NCBI GenBank assembly: GCA_026874595.1
Contig: CM049317.1
Coordinates: 923,108 to 987,107 of the forward strand
Source of the DNA: Sipunculus nudus
Lineage: Eukaryota; Annelida; Sipuncula; Golfingiida; Sipunculidae
DNA: 64,000 nt
Direction: 5' to 3'
The notes under the pieces: model-generated
The model's database searches: none
The model's input: the letters and a program-made list of their open reading frames with translations, nothing else
What the model was told of the DNA's origin: nothing
In this document: piece by piece, positions 47,018 through 60,401 of the stretch
How positions within the stretch are numbered: the stretch's first letter is position 1
Layout: the number at the start of each line of letters is the position of its first letter
Translations under genes and position numbers: made by a program

Positions 47018-47564
47018 TATATAACCGTGGAGGCAGCTAGAAAAGGTAATTACCAAAAATATCATTTTGCTAAAAGCACACGAGTTCTGCCCAAGAGTTT
47101 ATTCGGGGAATTTTCTTTAAGATTTTAAAGATCTGAGGGGGATTCATTCATAAACGAACGAGGCAGTTCCTCTTATTTCAGGAAACTTGAGCCGGCTGCA
47201 TATACAGCGTCTGCTATTAAGATTTTGGCATCGGAGGAGACGTAGAAGACATAATTTAGAACGACAGATGATTAATATTGAACATTAACGTGAACCCCTG
47301 AAACAATGGCGAATTATAGAAAACAGAAGGGTTTATATATCTTATAAATGTTTTTATATCTGATAATTAAGTCCCTGGTATGGATTCAAGAAGAAAAAAA
47401 TATCTGAATAAAACTATGAGTGGCCATTATGGTCATTGTATGAAAAATAACTTGGCTAGATTTTAGGTGTAAACTGTTGAATTAAATATTAAAGAAATAT
47501 ATTTTTAAAGTGTGGAAACGTTATCTGTACACTCATCCTAACAGTTGGCCAAGGACCGACACAA

Positions 47565-48050
47565 GTAATATTTACATTACCTTGTAAATATAGCTCTAAG
47601 TTTATAGTGTCGTAGTATCTTCTCTTGGCATATTACTGCATAATAATATAACTCATTTTATAGTGTTGTATCTTCTCTTTGCATATTACCTTGTCACAAT
47701 ATAGCTCTCAGTTTAAAGTGTCGTAGTATCTTCTCTTGGCCTATTATGGTGACATAATATAGCTCTCAGTTAAAAGTGTCGTAGAATCTTCTCTTGGCAT
47801 TTTACGATCCCAAAATGTAGCTCTCAGTTTATAGAGTGTCAAAGTATCTTCTCTTTGCCTATTACCGTGTCATTATATATCTCTCAGTTTATATTGTCTT
47901 AGTATCTCCTCCTGGCATATTACCGTGTCATAATATACCTCTCAGTTTAAAATGTGGTAGTATTTTCTCTTGGCATATTAACGTATTATAACATAGCTCT
48001 CAGGTTAAAGTGTCGTAGTATCTTCTCTTGGCATATTACAGTGTGATACG
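47565..48050. repeat. 58-bp minisatellite (~8 units)
   Basis: The unit is 'tatagctctcagtttaaagt', 'gtcgtagtatcttctcttgg' and 'catattaccgtgtcataa', with 10-15% divergence between units. Confidence 0.9.
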
Positions 48051-50149
48051 CTCAATGATACTGAAATCAATAATTTTCATCTAAAGGTACAAATGTTATA
48101 ATGAATACAGTAATCTGGTAGAGGGTTCCCGCGGTGTCGCTAAGTAAACATATATATCTGATATTGTTAAATAATGTTAAAATACAAAAAGAAATAATTT
48201 TCAATGTTTCTATATCATAAGAGCAATACAAATAGTAAAAATAGGTTACATATAAAATATTATAAAATCAGGCTCATTAAAGCCATAATCCTACCAGCGA
48301 TTGATAGTGTAAGTAAAACATGTGGATTTATATTTGACGTAGAAATTGTGCCCATTAACTTTCATTTTCAACACCAGATAACCGCGGCTGCGTTATAAGC
48401 AGGATAAACTGTTCATGCAGTGAATGTGATTCATGTGATAACCTGAGAAATTCCTAGAAAATGTTTACAACAGGAAGGAGTGTCGGAAAAGTCATTAAAA
48501 TGAATTTAGTTTCTCCAAATCGCCCTTCATCGCTTCTACAAGTGTATTGTATTCACTCAATCAGGACACATATATTGATATTATACAGGTTGATGTCTGC
48601 ATGATGCCTGGACTGTCATATATGATATATAATTTAAGTCAGAATGTATTACTTAAATGTCCCACAATATTTGAGACAAATATCCACTGCCTTCCTTTAA
48701 CATTGCGGATCGAATTTTGATTTTGTTTTCCCATTCAAGTGCCAACAGGACATAGCAGCCAGCAATCTCAAAGGACTGATCTACCCATAAAGACGAACGT
48801 TACGTTCAGGTGTCGGCCATATATTGACACAGCCAAGAACCCAAGGGACGTAAAATTGTGACAGGGAATTTTATGCAGAATTTCATTCTAGCATGATCTT
48901 CCTCTGGATATTATATAGAGTCAAACTTTAAAAAAATCTTAGGACTTATTGATTGATAGAGGCTTTCAGAAGGATATAGTGCTAATTCACAGTTAGTGCT
49001 GTATTTTTGTGATTTTCCTTTGTCATTACTGTAGCATGCTAATTCTAAATCGTCTAATTGGCCAATTCAGTTTCAAAGTTCATACAGCATTGACATATGC
49101 ACAGCCTATTCCATACGAACTTTGAAGTAATGTCCTTCAAAGCTGATGTCTCCTGGATTAATCCAGCACCAAGTACCTGAATATGCCTTCGCACGACAAT
49201 AGTCAGTACCTCTATTGTTTCGCGTTTAAATAATGTCCTGGTCTGTTACTAGAAGCACTCACGGTAGTAGCCGTGATAACCCGACTCACTAGGCAATCAG
49301 ATAATTGGGCTGGTAAGCCAACTCGAGTCGTGATACAAGTAATTTCGGGGAATGTATCGCAGTGGTCTAGCATCAGGTTGCATTTATATTGTGGTAAACG
49401 ACCCATAATCTCAATTTTATGCTAAGAATGATGAATTTACACAATAGAATACATATGAGCTCACAACCCAAAATGAAACACCGTCACGATTGACACGGGT
49501 CATTTTCTGTATCGCCTGCAAGCTGTCTGCGTCCTGTTACCCATGCGAGCAACGCTTGTATTCATGCGTTCATAAATTCAACAAACATGCCGAGGGGTTT
49601 ACCAATATGCTGGGATAAAACAGAACTTTAATTGCTCATGTTTGTTATCATTAGAAAGTACATAAAAATGCTAACGATTGGTATGGTTTATGTTGATTGA
49701 CAGTGTACCTATAGGCAGACTACACCTATTCGCGCGCTGACGTTTGTGCCCATTTCCCCTCAACCACGCTTTATATGTGTTTGCTGGCGTCACACATCCT
49801 GTTCGTCTTCTCGCCAATCAGCTCCCAGTATTATGCCGACTGTTCTAATTACATGAATATTAAAATGGACAAGCCTCCAGAAGGTTAACTAAGAGAAAAG
49901 TAAATAAACAACGTTACTATAGAGACCGTCTAGAATGTACTTCTAATGTAATTAAACTGCACTGAAATTCATATCAAATGAAACACCTGCTTTTTCTAAA
50001 CTAAGTTCTCATGCTCACATCAAAACATAACACTCCATATTAAAGAACAATTAATTATAAAAACAATCATCTGGTTATACTCCCAACTTGGACTTATGAC
50101 TTTTTCTCTGAGTCTAACGAGCGCCCATTTTTATTGATATTTTTATGTT
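48051..50149. other. Intergenic; dispersed repeat at 49540-49730
   Basis: 49540-49730 matches 17890-18065. Otherwise this is unique AT-rich DNA with no gene recognised. Confidence 0.5.
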
Positions 50150-51280
50150 AACCTCGGCATCCATATTGGACATGCTCAGCCATACCTGTCCATGATCATG
50201 AGACCATTCAGGTGGACCGCGTCGTACACCTTAGACAGGTCAACGATGGTATATGTTTACAGATTTTTTAATTGAGGAGCAGGAAAATAATGCTCGTAAC
50301 CCCCCGAACTCCACTGGCTCTCGAGGCTTTGCTTGCTATAGACAGTACTGAGATTCTCCGATGGGGTTTCACAGGATTTGCGATTTCCTTTCCTCCTATA
50401 GATGTTCACGATGGTGGCATCACGGAATTCCTGTGAAAGTTGTCCCTAACATCAGTGGATGGTACGCTGGCCTCCTAACTTGAAAGGTTGAAGGTTACCT
50501 AAAGGAGCTCACTGAAGTGAGTTGAGTGATGCCTTAGTCCCTGATTTCAGCCTTTTTTATGGAGATCACGGGTCACTTCATATTGCCTCTGTGCAGAGGT
50601 ATTTTCCCCAGTAACATCTGAATTAGAGTACCATTATCGTTGTGCCTTGTTAATAGGTCTGTAACTTGAATTGAAGAAGAATGGACCGTGTCCATGAAGG
50701 AAGTCTACATGTTCTTAAGTTTGATCTGGTGTAATAGGTTCCTCAATGCCTTCGCTATTACTGGAAGATTATTTTCGAGATAAAGTGACCATGGTCTGTC
50801 CAGCATTCGTCAGTTGTATGCCATGCTTGTCTCGTACTTTGACGGTAACGTATTGTATTGAGTGAGATGAGCGTGCTTGTATGCTTGAGCTCAAGTCGCA
50901 GATCGGGAGGTGAAACTTAAAGTCTGTAAAGGCCGGACCATGTAAAGCGCATATCCTCAGCAGGAGGGGCCCGGTGCTATTATATTTGCTGCTTCCGTGC
51001 CTCACAAAAACTCTGTCCCAGGTCTGGTGGCCTTTGCCCGCATGGGCATTAAAATTATCAGTGATGATAAGGTTCTCAGACAAAGGAAAAAGGGGCAATG
51101 AGACATTCGTCGTAGGTCTTGTCCCTAGTCTCTTCTGTATGTTCATTGTTGGAGCATGGGTGCTGATCAATGTGCGAACGTCTCCTTTCCTAACGGTAGC
51201 CGAATTTTCTTCAGGCGGGTCTGTCTGTTTTCGGGTGGTAAGACAGTGTCCTGATGCCCATGTGAGCGCCACTCTATAAG
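50150..51280 (-). pseudogene. Relic of an RTE/BovB-type LINE ORF2
   Basis: On the minus strand the right part (51272 to about 50770) reads NFNAHAGKGHQTWDRVFVRH and LLLRICALHGPAFTDFKFHL, the endonuclease C-half typical of RTE-type elements and the host 'craniofacial development 2-like' relatives derived from them. The left part, with many stops, contains FRDATIVNIYRRKGNRKSC (about 50420) and VDLSKVYDAVHLNGL (about 50220), which are RT motifs. The catalytic GDFNAR box reads TDNFNAH. The order matches one decayed 5'-to-3' copy; the ends are lost. Confidence 0.75.
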
Positions 51281-51884
51281 CCAGGGTACGGTGAAGCAGG
51301 CTATGGTTTGACCACCATTATTTGCCCGTCCAAAGCTACAAGGGCGAGCAGAGCGATCCTGAACAGGACAGCTCGGTTAATCGTGGGCTTCCAAACTCCA
51401 CTGCTGCCCAGATCCAGTAGGGAAATATCATATGTTAATTTCAAACTGTATACTCCCGACTTCCTGTGAGCACCTCAGGTCTAGCAGCTCTCACATCGCT
51501 CCAGATCTTGTTAGGATTGAAGAAGGCGATGTCATGACTTGGATTAAAATTTGGATTTAATCATTCACCGTGTGTTAAAGTGCCTATAATGTGGATAATT
51601 CCCCTTCACTGCGTTCAACCTTTCTTGAGTGTCAATGCACATAAATCTATAAGATTTCCTGTAATGATCGTGTTTCGTGTTTATGCACTTTATAAGTTGG
51701 CCATCAACAGAATAATAAAAAGTGGTAGTCATCAAGTTATATATATCTTTGACCATATTAACCCTACGCCCCGCCTCTTCCATGCAGATCGAAAAAAACA
51801 GGACCTCTGACGATGCTCTAGTTGTTTTTAATATGATGAACCTACTTTGATGAAAACCGTTTGAACAAGAATACCCAGAAAAAA

Positions 51885-52125
51885 AGTCGGATCAATCCGT
51901 ACGAGAATCGCACCCATGACCATTACCGGTCGTTTGCTAACAGGGATCCCCAACCCCTCCATGTATTAACACACTCATAGGAACCAGCGAAGTGACGTCA
52001 TAGTAATGCCGTCAGGGTATTATACATGGATCTACTACATGTGTCGACACGGTAACATTGCATGCACCACAGTGATAACTGACGGCCTTTTATGGCGTGC
52101 TTAATATGTATTATATAGATAGATG
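51885..52125. repeat. SINE-like repeat, copy 1 (complete)
   Basis: 'aagtcggatcaatccgtacg' with a B-box-like arm (gagaatcgcaccca), then 'cagggtattatacat', then 'cagtgataactgacggcctt' and 'ttatggcgtgctta'. Copy 2 (52175-52317 plus 57063-57115) has the same order. Confidence 0.7.
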
Positions 52126-52174
52126 TATGAATAGCCATGCTGGTCCGTTGTATTGAGATATAGTACATGAATAC

Positions 52175-52317
52175 ACAGTAAAAGTCGGATCACCCCGTAT
52201 GGGAATCGAACCCATGACCTTCCGATTGTCGGTCGTTTGCACACTTTCATAGGATCCAGTAACATCGCAGTGACTTCAGGGTATTATACATACTTGATGA
52301 ATTGACACGACGACGGG
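52175..52317. repeat. SINE-like repeat, copy 2, left half
   Basis: 'aagtcggatcaccccgtatg' with a perfect tRNA T-arm-like palindrome (atggg/cccat) in 'atgggaatcgaacccat', then 'cttcagggtattatacatac'. The right half continues at 57063 after the LINE. No acceptor stem partner is present, so it is not a tRNA gene. Confidence 0.65.
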
Positions 52318-52470
52318 GCGACATCTGGTGGCAGAAGTGGTAGATCGTACAGAGGTTGTTCAAAGTGAGTTAAACCTGATAATTATAGACATTGATAGTT
52401 CTACCATTTGGGTCAGGATATAAAGAACTGTAATAGTGAATATGGGGGTTGGTATTGAGGCCTGGAGGGC

Positions 52471-53100
52471 ATGAATAGGCTCGTTTGTGCAGCGAGCGAT
52501 AATACCAGGATGGAAGCCTGGGGCAATCGTTGTCAAGGAAGACCTGGCACGCTTGGCTGTGAGATCTTCCCCCATTTCCCCATTATCGCTCTACTACTGG
52601 TTCTTGCAGGCGATGTTGAAATGAACCCCGGCCCCATGACACCGGTAAATGACAAGAGTGCAGGTTCCAGTGATAGAGAGGACAGCGGCACTGTGACCAG
52701 GTCAAGAAGTAAGAATACCACTCAGCCTTGTTTAGTTAGGGATGCAGAGGGAGCTCTGAGTGTCAGTGTACAGAGCTCATATAGTCACAGCGCCAGACCT
52801 AATGTTACCGGCAGGCCTACTCAGACAAAGAACTCTGCTTCCATCAATCAAGCTCAGGCTACTTTACTGTCAGAAAGAGAAATTGAGAGACAGTAATATC
52901 AAGATTACAAATGACTTTGGTGATCAAGTAAGAGAGGCACGGCGCAATTTGGTCCCACACATGATTAAGGCCAGAGAAGACAATCTATAATCCTATCTTT
53001 CTTTTGATAAACTGTGTATTGATGGGACTTGGTTCAAATGGGATTTTCAAAGTAAAGTCACATTGGGAAGAGCCAATAGAAAAAAATAGGGGTTAGGCCA
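52471..53100 (+). pseudogene. LINE ORF1 with N-terminal 2A peptide
   Basis: The open part (52471-52896) starts MNRLVCAASD. At residues 38-55 it has a hydrophobic run IIALLLVLAGDVEMNPGP, the 2A consensus D-x-E-x-N-P-G-P at its end. A Ser/Thr/Asn-rich linker follows. The frame then shifts near 52890 and continues as ITNDFGDQVREARRNLVPHM, a stop, and SYLSFDKLCIDGTWFKWDF, resembling the basic C-terminal domain of L1-type ORF1 proteins. A 2A makes the ribosome skip one peptide bond, releasing the leader from the RNA-binding part. Confidence 0.75.
52612..52635 (+). other. 2A ribosome-skipping motif DVEMNPGP
   Basis: Codons gat gtt gaa atg aac ccc ggc ccc. All invariant positions (D, E, N, P, G, P) are intact and preceded by LLLVLAG, as in active 2A-like sequences. 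Skipping would occur between Gly and the final Pro. Confidence 0.85.
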
Positions 53101-53207
53101 GGGTCCAAAATCTTATACACATGAAAATGATATCATGATAAACCATATGTTTGTAACACACACCTTGTCTCCAGGATACTAACACTCACTCAGCACTTGC
53201 ACAAAAT

Positions 53208-56200
53208 ATGGAGATAAGCACAGATCAAATAACTAACACTTGCACAGATACAAATGACAATACAGATAATGTGAATTTTATATCCTGGAATGCAGGAGGT
53301 CTGAAATCTAAGCTTATCTCAATAGATTTTAAACAGCTGTTAATAGATTGTCATGTTTTGTGTATTGTGGAAATCTGGGCTAATAACTCTGATGACTTTG
53401 TAAGCTTTTTACTGACTTTAATTGCTTTGGAACTGCAAGGGAAAACATGAAACTGGGAGGTGTATTATTGTGTATAAGAAAAACTTGTTATTTAAAAATT
53501 ATTGAGGTTCACAGGTTTATTGATATGATTGCTTTGCTATTAGATGGAGAGGCTTTAAACTCAGATAACAATGTAATGATAATATGTGCATATGTTGCTC
53601 CAGAAAATTCACCCTTGTACAACAGTATGGAAGAAATTGATGGTATACTTAGATTTTAAAATATACTATTTCAAATAGTATCAAAATATGGGGAATTAAA
53701 TTTTATCCTTATGGAAGATTTTAATGCAAGAATAGGCAATATGCATGATTTTATTGACAATGATGAAGTAGAGTTTGTTGGTGGTTGTGATGGCTATCCT
53801 ATAGATGACTTAAACATGATTAGAAATTCAAAAGATATTTAGGTAAATAAATTTGGTTATTCTCTGCAACAACTATGCTGCACTTTTAATGTACATATTG
53901 TGAATGGCAGGCTTTCACCAGACTTAACAAGGGAATATACATGTGTCACACCCTCAGGACAGAGTGTTGTGGACTACATAATTATCAGTTCTGATATTTT
54001 TCATACAGTAGCATCATTTTCAGTGTTAACAACAGATCTGTCTGACCATTTTCCAATAAGATGTAGTCTTCATTCTACTGTAACATCATCTGAAAAGAAA
54101 ACCTCCATGAAGTCATTACAATGGAGAAAATACATTGTGAAATCGAAGGAACCTGAAGAGTTGGCTAATTTACTTGATCAGGAATATTGTAAAAACCTTT
54201 TTCGAGAGTTAAACACATTTATTTATTATGATATTGAAAAACCCTTCATTGTTTATAAAAAGTGATATATACTGTCTCTATAGAACATAAAAATAATTAC
54301 TATCCTACAAGTCGGCCTGATTGGTGGGACCAGGAATGCAGCTGTGCTAAATCAGTAAAAAACAAGGCATTAAATAAATACAGAAGTACAGGTAGCACTC
54401 AGGATCTGATATTATATAAAAATGAAAAAAAAAAAAGAGATTCAGATATATGTGTGATCATAAAAAGAACATAAAGCAGCAGGAGAAAGTAATGAAGGTA
54501 TTTAATGTTAAAGGAAACCATATCCAATATAGATGCTAGACAATGGTTTGAGTACTTTAATGGACTACTTAATGGTAACAAGACTGATATTGACAAAGAT
54601 TTTAAGAGTATGGTAAAAAGGTATACCGAAGATTCATATAATGAAAATACAGGTGGTGTCCTTAACACTGATATTAGTGTTAATGAAATCCAGCTAGCTG
54701 TGCAACAGATAAAAAGAGGTAAAGCTCCTGGTCCTGGTGGAATTCCATTAGAAATAATAGTATATATCTTAAAATACATTTTTCCTTCTTTGCAGTCATT
54801 GTATAATAACATATTACACACAGGTTCTTTTCCAGAGGAGTGGTGCAAAGCAATAATTCTACCATTACACAAAAAAGGTAATGTGAATGATCCTGGATAC
54901 TATAGGGGAATATCATTATAAAGCATTTTGGGTAAAATTTTCACGAAAATTCTTCACACCAGGCTATGGAAATATGCAGATGATTCTGATTTATTACCAG
55001 AAGCACAAGCAGGGTATAGGGAAAACTACATTACAATAGATAATGCATTTGTTTTACAGACTTTAGCTCAGAAATATCTGACAAAACCAAAAAGTAGATT
55101 TTATTGTTTATTTATAGATTTTTCTAAAGCTTTTGATTCTGTACAACATGACATCTTGTGGTTTATATTGTTGAAATCATGGATAAATGGTAAAATTCTT
55201 AAAGTTTTAAAATCAATGTATTCAAAAATGAAGTCTTGTGTAAAAAATGACTCTGGAATAACAGATTACTTTAATTGTGCAGTTGGTACCAGACAGGGGT
55301 GTGTACTCAGTCCATTGTATATTTTCTCTTTTTATTAATGAATTTTATAGCATGTTATCAATATCAAATCAAGAAGGAATTTACATTGACCACATTCTAC
55401 CTAATGTTATGACATTTTTTTTTTGCAGATGACATTGTTAATTTTGGAGATACAGTAGGAAGACTACAAAAACAGATTAACCAGTTACAAATATTTTGCT
55501 GCAGATATGGTATGAAAATTAATTTAGACAAAACTAAAATCATGGTTTTTAGGAGAGGAGGTATTATTAAGAAAACAGAAAAATGGTATTTTAAAGGTAA
55601 ACCAATAAATCTTGTTTCTCAGTATAAATATTTGGGCATTACCTTTACTTCTAAACTGTCATGGCATAGGGCACAACAACAGCAAGCTCTGCAGGCAGCA
55701 AAGGCAGTGCAAGTAATCAAGAACTTTAATCAACATAATAATTTAACAGTGAAGCAAGTTTTTAAGCTATTTGGTTGCATGGTAGCACCAAAATTAATGT
55801 ATGGGAACGAGCTATGGGGACATAGTAAATCAGAAATGATAAAAAGGGTTCATTATAAATTTTGTGAATATATATTAAATGTTGGAAGCACTACTACAAA
55901 TGCAGCTGTCTTAGGAGATTGTGGACGTTTTCCTTTATGTGTGACATATTCAGTTCAGTGCATTAAATACTGGTTAAGGTTGCTGCATATGGAAGAGGCA
56001 AGATATCCAAGACGTTTATATATTTTATTAAGGAAACGACGAAAATGGTAAATCAACATGGGTAACAGGAGTGAAATCTTTACTTTTTCAGACTGGTTTT
56101 GGTTTTATATGGATGGCTCAAGAAGTCGGTGATTGTAACTGGTTTATAAGATGTTTTAAAGAAAGATTCATAGATATGGCACAACAGAACTGGAATAGTG

Positions 56201-56620
56201 ATGTAAAGTCAAGTAATAAGTTACAGTATTATGGTCTTTTCAAGTCCATGTTGAATGTTGAAAAATATATCAGTTGTGTATCTAATAAATACCACAAAAC
56301 CGCATTAGCTAAATTTAGATGTTCAGATTACAAGTTACAAATAGAAACAGGACGACAGAATGGCTTGAATAGAGAAGAAAGAGTCTGTAAATATTGTATA
56401 AGGTATGGTTATAACATTATAGAAGATGAGAATCACTTTCTGTTGGAATGTCCTTTATATAAGGAATTACGGTTTAAATATTTTTAAAAAGATATCCAAG
56501 AGTCAACAGAATATAATTTTAAAAAGATATTGAAATCAGAAAATACATGTGAAATAACCAAACTAGCTGATTATGTATATCATGCTTTCAGCTTAAGGAA
56601 ATCAACAATAGGAGACTGAT
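53208..56620 (+). pseudogene. LINE ORF2: endonuclease and RT, multiply broken
   Basis: Endonuclease pieces: VNFISWNAGGLKSKL (53270), LCIVEIWA, MEDFNARIG (53711; expected GDFNAR, so Gly to Glu), VVDYIIISSD and LSDHFPIRC (54030). RT pieces: IKRGKAPGPGGIPLEII (54712), FPEEWCKAIILPLHKKGN, YYRGISL, AQAGYRENYIT, CLFIDFSKAFDSVQHDI (55105), GTRQGCVLSPL (55285), FADDIVNFGDT (55425, just after a frameshift), KYLGITFTSKLSW. The C-terminal part to 56487 has a Cys/His cluster (C-KYC...N-H-FLLE-C). At least six frame changes or stops occur (53450, 53659, 53840, 54265, 54921, 55338, 56051). Confidence 0.85.
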
Positions 56621-57010
56621 CAATTTGCATTTTTTGTATTATGTATCTTAAAATGTTTGTAACACTACTTTAACTTAATATTTCAGCCACCAGAATACCA
56701 TATGTGAGTATATTGTATGAATTTTTAGGCATATAAGTATCCGTATTATTTTCGAATTATTGAGTTTTTTTTCTGTTTGTAAGTTTTTGTTTTGCTTGTT
56801 TGTATTTTTTTTTATAATTAAAAAAAAAATTTTTTTCTATATTTTGATTATTTATTTAATATTTTTTTCACTTCTTTCTCTCTTTTTTATTACGTTATTA
56901 CTATTAATAGTTTATTTTAACTGCTTCGTTCATATTGGTAACGCAGTTGTTGTTTGAAATTGAATGGTACATATGTACCATTGTTTTCCTGAATAAACTG
57001 TTTTCTGTTT

Positions 57011-57115
57011 TCTGTGTCTACTTCAGGGTATTATACATACTAGATGAAGCGACACAACGACGTTGTATGTAACAGTGGTAACTGGTGTCCTTTCATGGTG
57101 TGCATCATAATTTCA
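57011..57115. repeat. Right target duplication and right half of SINE-like copy 2
   Basis: 57015-57060 repeats 52262-52310. 57063-57115 ('cagtggtaactggtgtcctt', 'catggtgtgcat') continues copy 2 where the LINE interrupted it, by comparison with copy 1 at about 52065-52110. Confidence 0.65.
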
Positions 57116-57689
57116 AATTGAAGAAAACCTGTTTTCCTTTGTTTACGATGCACCCATTCGCGGTTTAATATTTGATTATATTGGTGGTTCTTGTTGTATT
57201 TATAAATTATATTTTGTTGAATGTGAACTTTAGCGAGACAAACCCGATATCGTAAATCAGACTAACAATATATATTATTTTCCTAGTTCCTGGTCCATGA
57301 AAAAAAGACGAAATTAAACACTTAACCGCTTTCATTTAATCGGGTTTAAGCACCATTGTATACAAAAGTTCTACAATTATATATAATAAACGGACGGTAG
57401 TTCTAGTTCGGCTTTTTTAACATAATGAATGTCAAATAAAGAATACGACGCTGAGAGAAACTATAGCTGCATATATAAACAAGGAAGATTACTCAAAATG
57501 AGGTAATAGCATACAATATCCTAAATTTATATGTGATTACACAATTTTCTGTGTTGACCTTTGATCCCAGTATGCTTCATTTCCTTGACATACATTACGG
57601 AGTCTGCTATTGAAAGAGCTGGTTGTTCGACTAGAGTATAACTAGTAGTGCCCAGTGTATACATGTACATGTTACAGATAGGACCGGAC
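57116..57689. other. Intergenic / 5' flank of receptor gene
   Basis: AT-rich. No clear TATA or initiator could be singled out. The first in-frame Met of the exon-1 frame is at 57648, but the Met at 57690 gives a better signal peptide. Confidence 0.4.
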
Positions 57690-60342
57690 ATGTTTCTGCT
57701 CGGGGTGGTAGCCACACTAGTTATTTTTACACTGGAGATTTGTCAGGGACAGACATATACACTTAAAATGCAGACATGTCGATTAACCTGGACCGAAGGA
57801 AGCCGATCACATCTTTCGAAGGAACTTGAATTAACTTTAGGAACGTCTAATCTGAGCCATGCATGGATACCCGTCACAAAGCTGACGAGAGACGACTGGA
57901 GAAGGTATGATGGAGCACCTGGTAAGCGACCCTGTTATACCTAGGATCCTTCATTCAATAAAATGTTCCATCAACTTTCTGTTCATTTAATGCCCGCATT
58001 AAAATTACTCCATAAGGAGTTAAGGGAAGAGGATATTCTGATGTATTAAATTCACAATATCTGGTAGGCCTTGAATCTTGGCTGAAATAAGTATTACGCT
58101 AACACATGTTAGTATTAAGAATACGGACATCTTTAATTTAATACATTTGTATCCATTTATGTATTTTATGCTTGTAAGAGGATCCAGTGCCTTTCAACCA
58201 GGGAGAACACAAAGAATGTGCGATGATGAACGGTGACCTGTTGATCGCCTCCAGCTGCTTCTCGCCGCATGTAGGGATGGTATGTGAAACCAAAGGTATA
58301 TCTCCAACAGAATAATAAAAATATGATGCTCCTTTTTACTGGTTACACCTTTGTTTAAACTCAACTAAAAAGTTGATTAGTTTTAGTCATATAAATCATT
58401 GTGGTAAATGCCAAGAATATTAAAAATGGTGATGTATTTGGTCCAAGCTAGATATGACAAAGTCGAAGAGATGGTTAACGCAGATTATCACATATATCAG
58501 GACACGTGCTTTCACTTCGAATTAAAATAAGAGTTATAATGAAAAATTAGGAATATAAATGGAATATTAATAAAATGTAAATCGCCCATTGTGAACTTGA
58601 ATACAGGTCTTGTACTTCAAATAGGAAGAACAATCTTGTTGATTATGTAATAGTAAAAGGAACCAATTCAGCTCAATTTGACGAATATCACGAAACTATA
58701 ATTCCGCTGATGGGATAATTCCAATGAACCATATTACCAAATTGCAATATTTTGCGTTTAACATATTTTGTATTGTCTGGTAAAAAAATATTTCAGTATT
58801 GTTAAAGAAGACACGAAAGATTGTCATTTGCTGTTTTAATTGTAAATAGTCATTACTGATTTCTCAATCTTCCTGGAAATTCAATTCGAAGAAACGCGGT
58901 AACCGACTAGTATGTAAAAATGAAATCACGTGTAACACTGTGAAGAGAGAGACACGCGTGTCCACATTAAGAGAGAGACACGCACACGGAGGTTGATACA
59001 ATAAGCCATATTATCAAAACCGATCACTACATACAAGAACATTTAAATGTAAGCAGTAACTAGTTTCAACACCCGACAAAGAATAATAATTTCCTGAGCA
59101 GACAGATAGATAACTTTCCATATTGGTATATAAATAACGTTTACGCTGACCTAAATGTTAAACAGCTTGCCGCTCTTGTTTCCGCCCTTGGTGTGAGAGA
59201 CTGGAGAATGGATGCATCAGGTACAAATGCAGCACGAGGAGCTGGTTTGACGCTGTGTGGATCTGCAGCAGGTCGGATGGAAACCTCCTTACAGATCAAA
59301 AACAACATCTAAAACAGACTCTGCTGAAGATCAAGGTTAAATGCAGGGTAAATGAATTTTGGACGGCTTATACCAGGTCTTTTTGGCGTCTCAAGGAATA
59401 TTCAAAATCAGGTAAAATATGCTTGGCATTTCCCTTTAAAGTAAGGTCCATACGATTTAAATGTATTTTTTCAAAGATTTAAAGAAAAAATAAAAAAAAA
59501 ATAAAAAAGTATTATGGGATTTCTTAGTATGTTCAAAATCTTGATAAAGGCCAGCATGGACGTCAAAACCAGACTTTGTATGTTTCTAGATGTGAACGAT
59601 ACACGGCTTGAGGTGATTCCTCTTCCCTCCATGTGGCCCCTTACATCCACACCTGTAGACACGGTCGCATCGTGTGCTGTTTTGATACGAAATGATCCCG
59701 GGACCGTCGACTTCAGTTGGAGTCCTGCACATTGCAATCGATCCTATGCTTCACTGTGTCAGGGTAAATTTTGCATTCATACAGTTCCAGTACGTTTCAA
59801 ACGATCAATTTTACTGAATGACTGTTCCCTGTTCTGTAACCTTTGGCAAGGGATATGCCTTATATGAACAATTTATTCATCAATTGCGATTTACGGCTTT
59901 AATGTGCCTTGCGATTTTGTTTTTATTTTTTTATAATTTTTTTAATATATAATACAACAAAACGGATACTTTATATCGTTAAAAGAGACTTCCGTTGGTC
60001 CCGGCGCAAGTACAACAAATTTGGTGCCATCTTTGTCTATAATGAACAATCGAGCCACTGGAAGTGAAGTCATAAAGGATGGTGAATATATTCATATTTT
60101 TTAAAAGAAAGTGGTTTAAATGCAGTAAGAATGAGAATATGGCCATGTATTTTTACCATCTCCACAAAAACTACTTGCTTTAGTTGCATGTTCTATAACT
60201 ACATAATATTATGATTGTAAACTGCCTCAGTGTATTACCGTGGCTATATTTATATGTATATTTCTACAGAAAATTAAGCAACAGTTTATATGTCTAAACA
60301 ATGTAATTGATTTAAATGTTGTCTCTCCTCTGTTAATGTTAA

Positions 60343-60401
<59 letters not shown>

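Larger units (their letters stand above)
52318..57010 (+). mobile_element. Degenerate LINE with 2A motif, inserted in a SINE-like repeat
   Basis: Order: short leader, ORF1 with an N-terminal 2A peptide, AP endonuclease, RT, C-terminal Cys region, AT-rich 3' UTR, and a 3' end of 'aataaactgttttctgtttt' reiterations. About 45 bp flanking it (52262-52310 and 57015-57060: cttcagggtattatacatac ... gatga ... gacac.acgacg) are duplicated with a few mismatches, fitting a long target duplication. Stops and frameshifts throughout make it inactive. The 2A plus endonuclease arrangement is known from CR1/L2-type elements of echinoderms and other invertebrates. Confidence 0.85.

Noticed and set aside
46796-47220. 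Splice of the 46.8-kb frame at gtaagg (46914) to an acceptor at about 47195
   Set aside because: The phases do not agree; the joined frame hits a stop at once.
52190-52220. tRNA gene on the minus strand
   Set aside because: Only a T-arm-like palindrome is present. No matching 5' acceptor strand or D-arm lies upstream.
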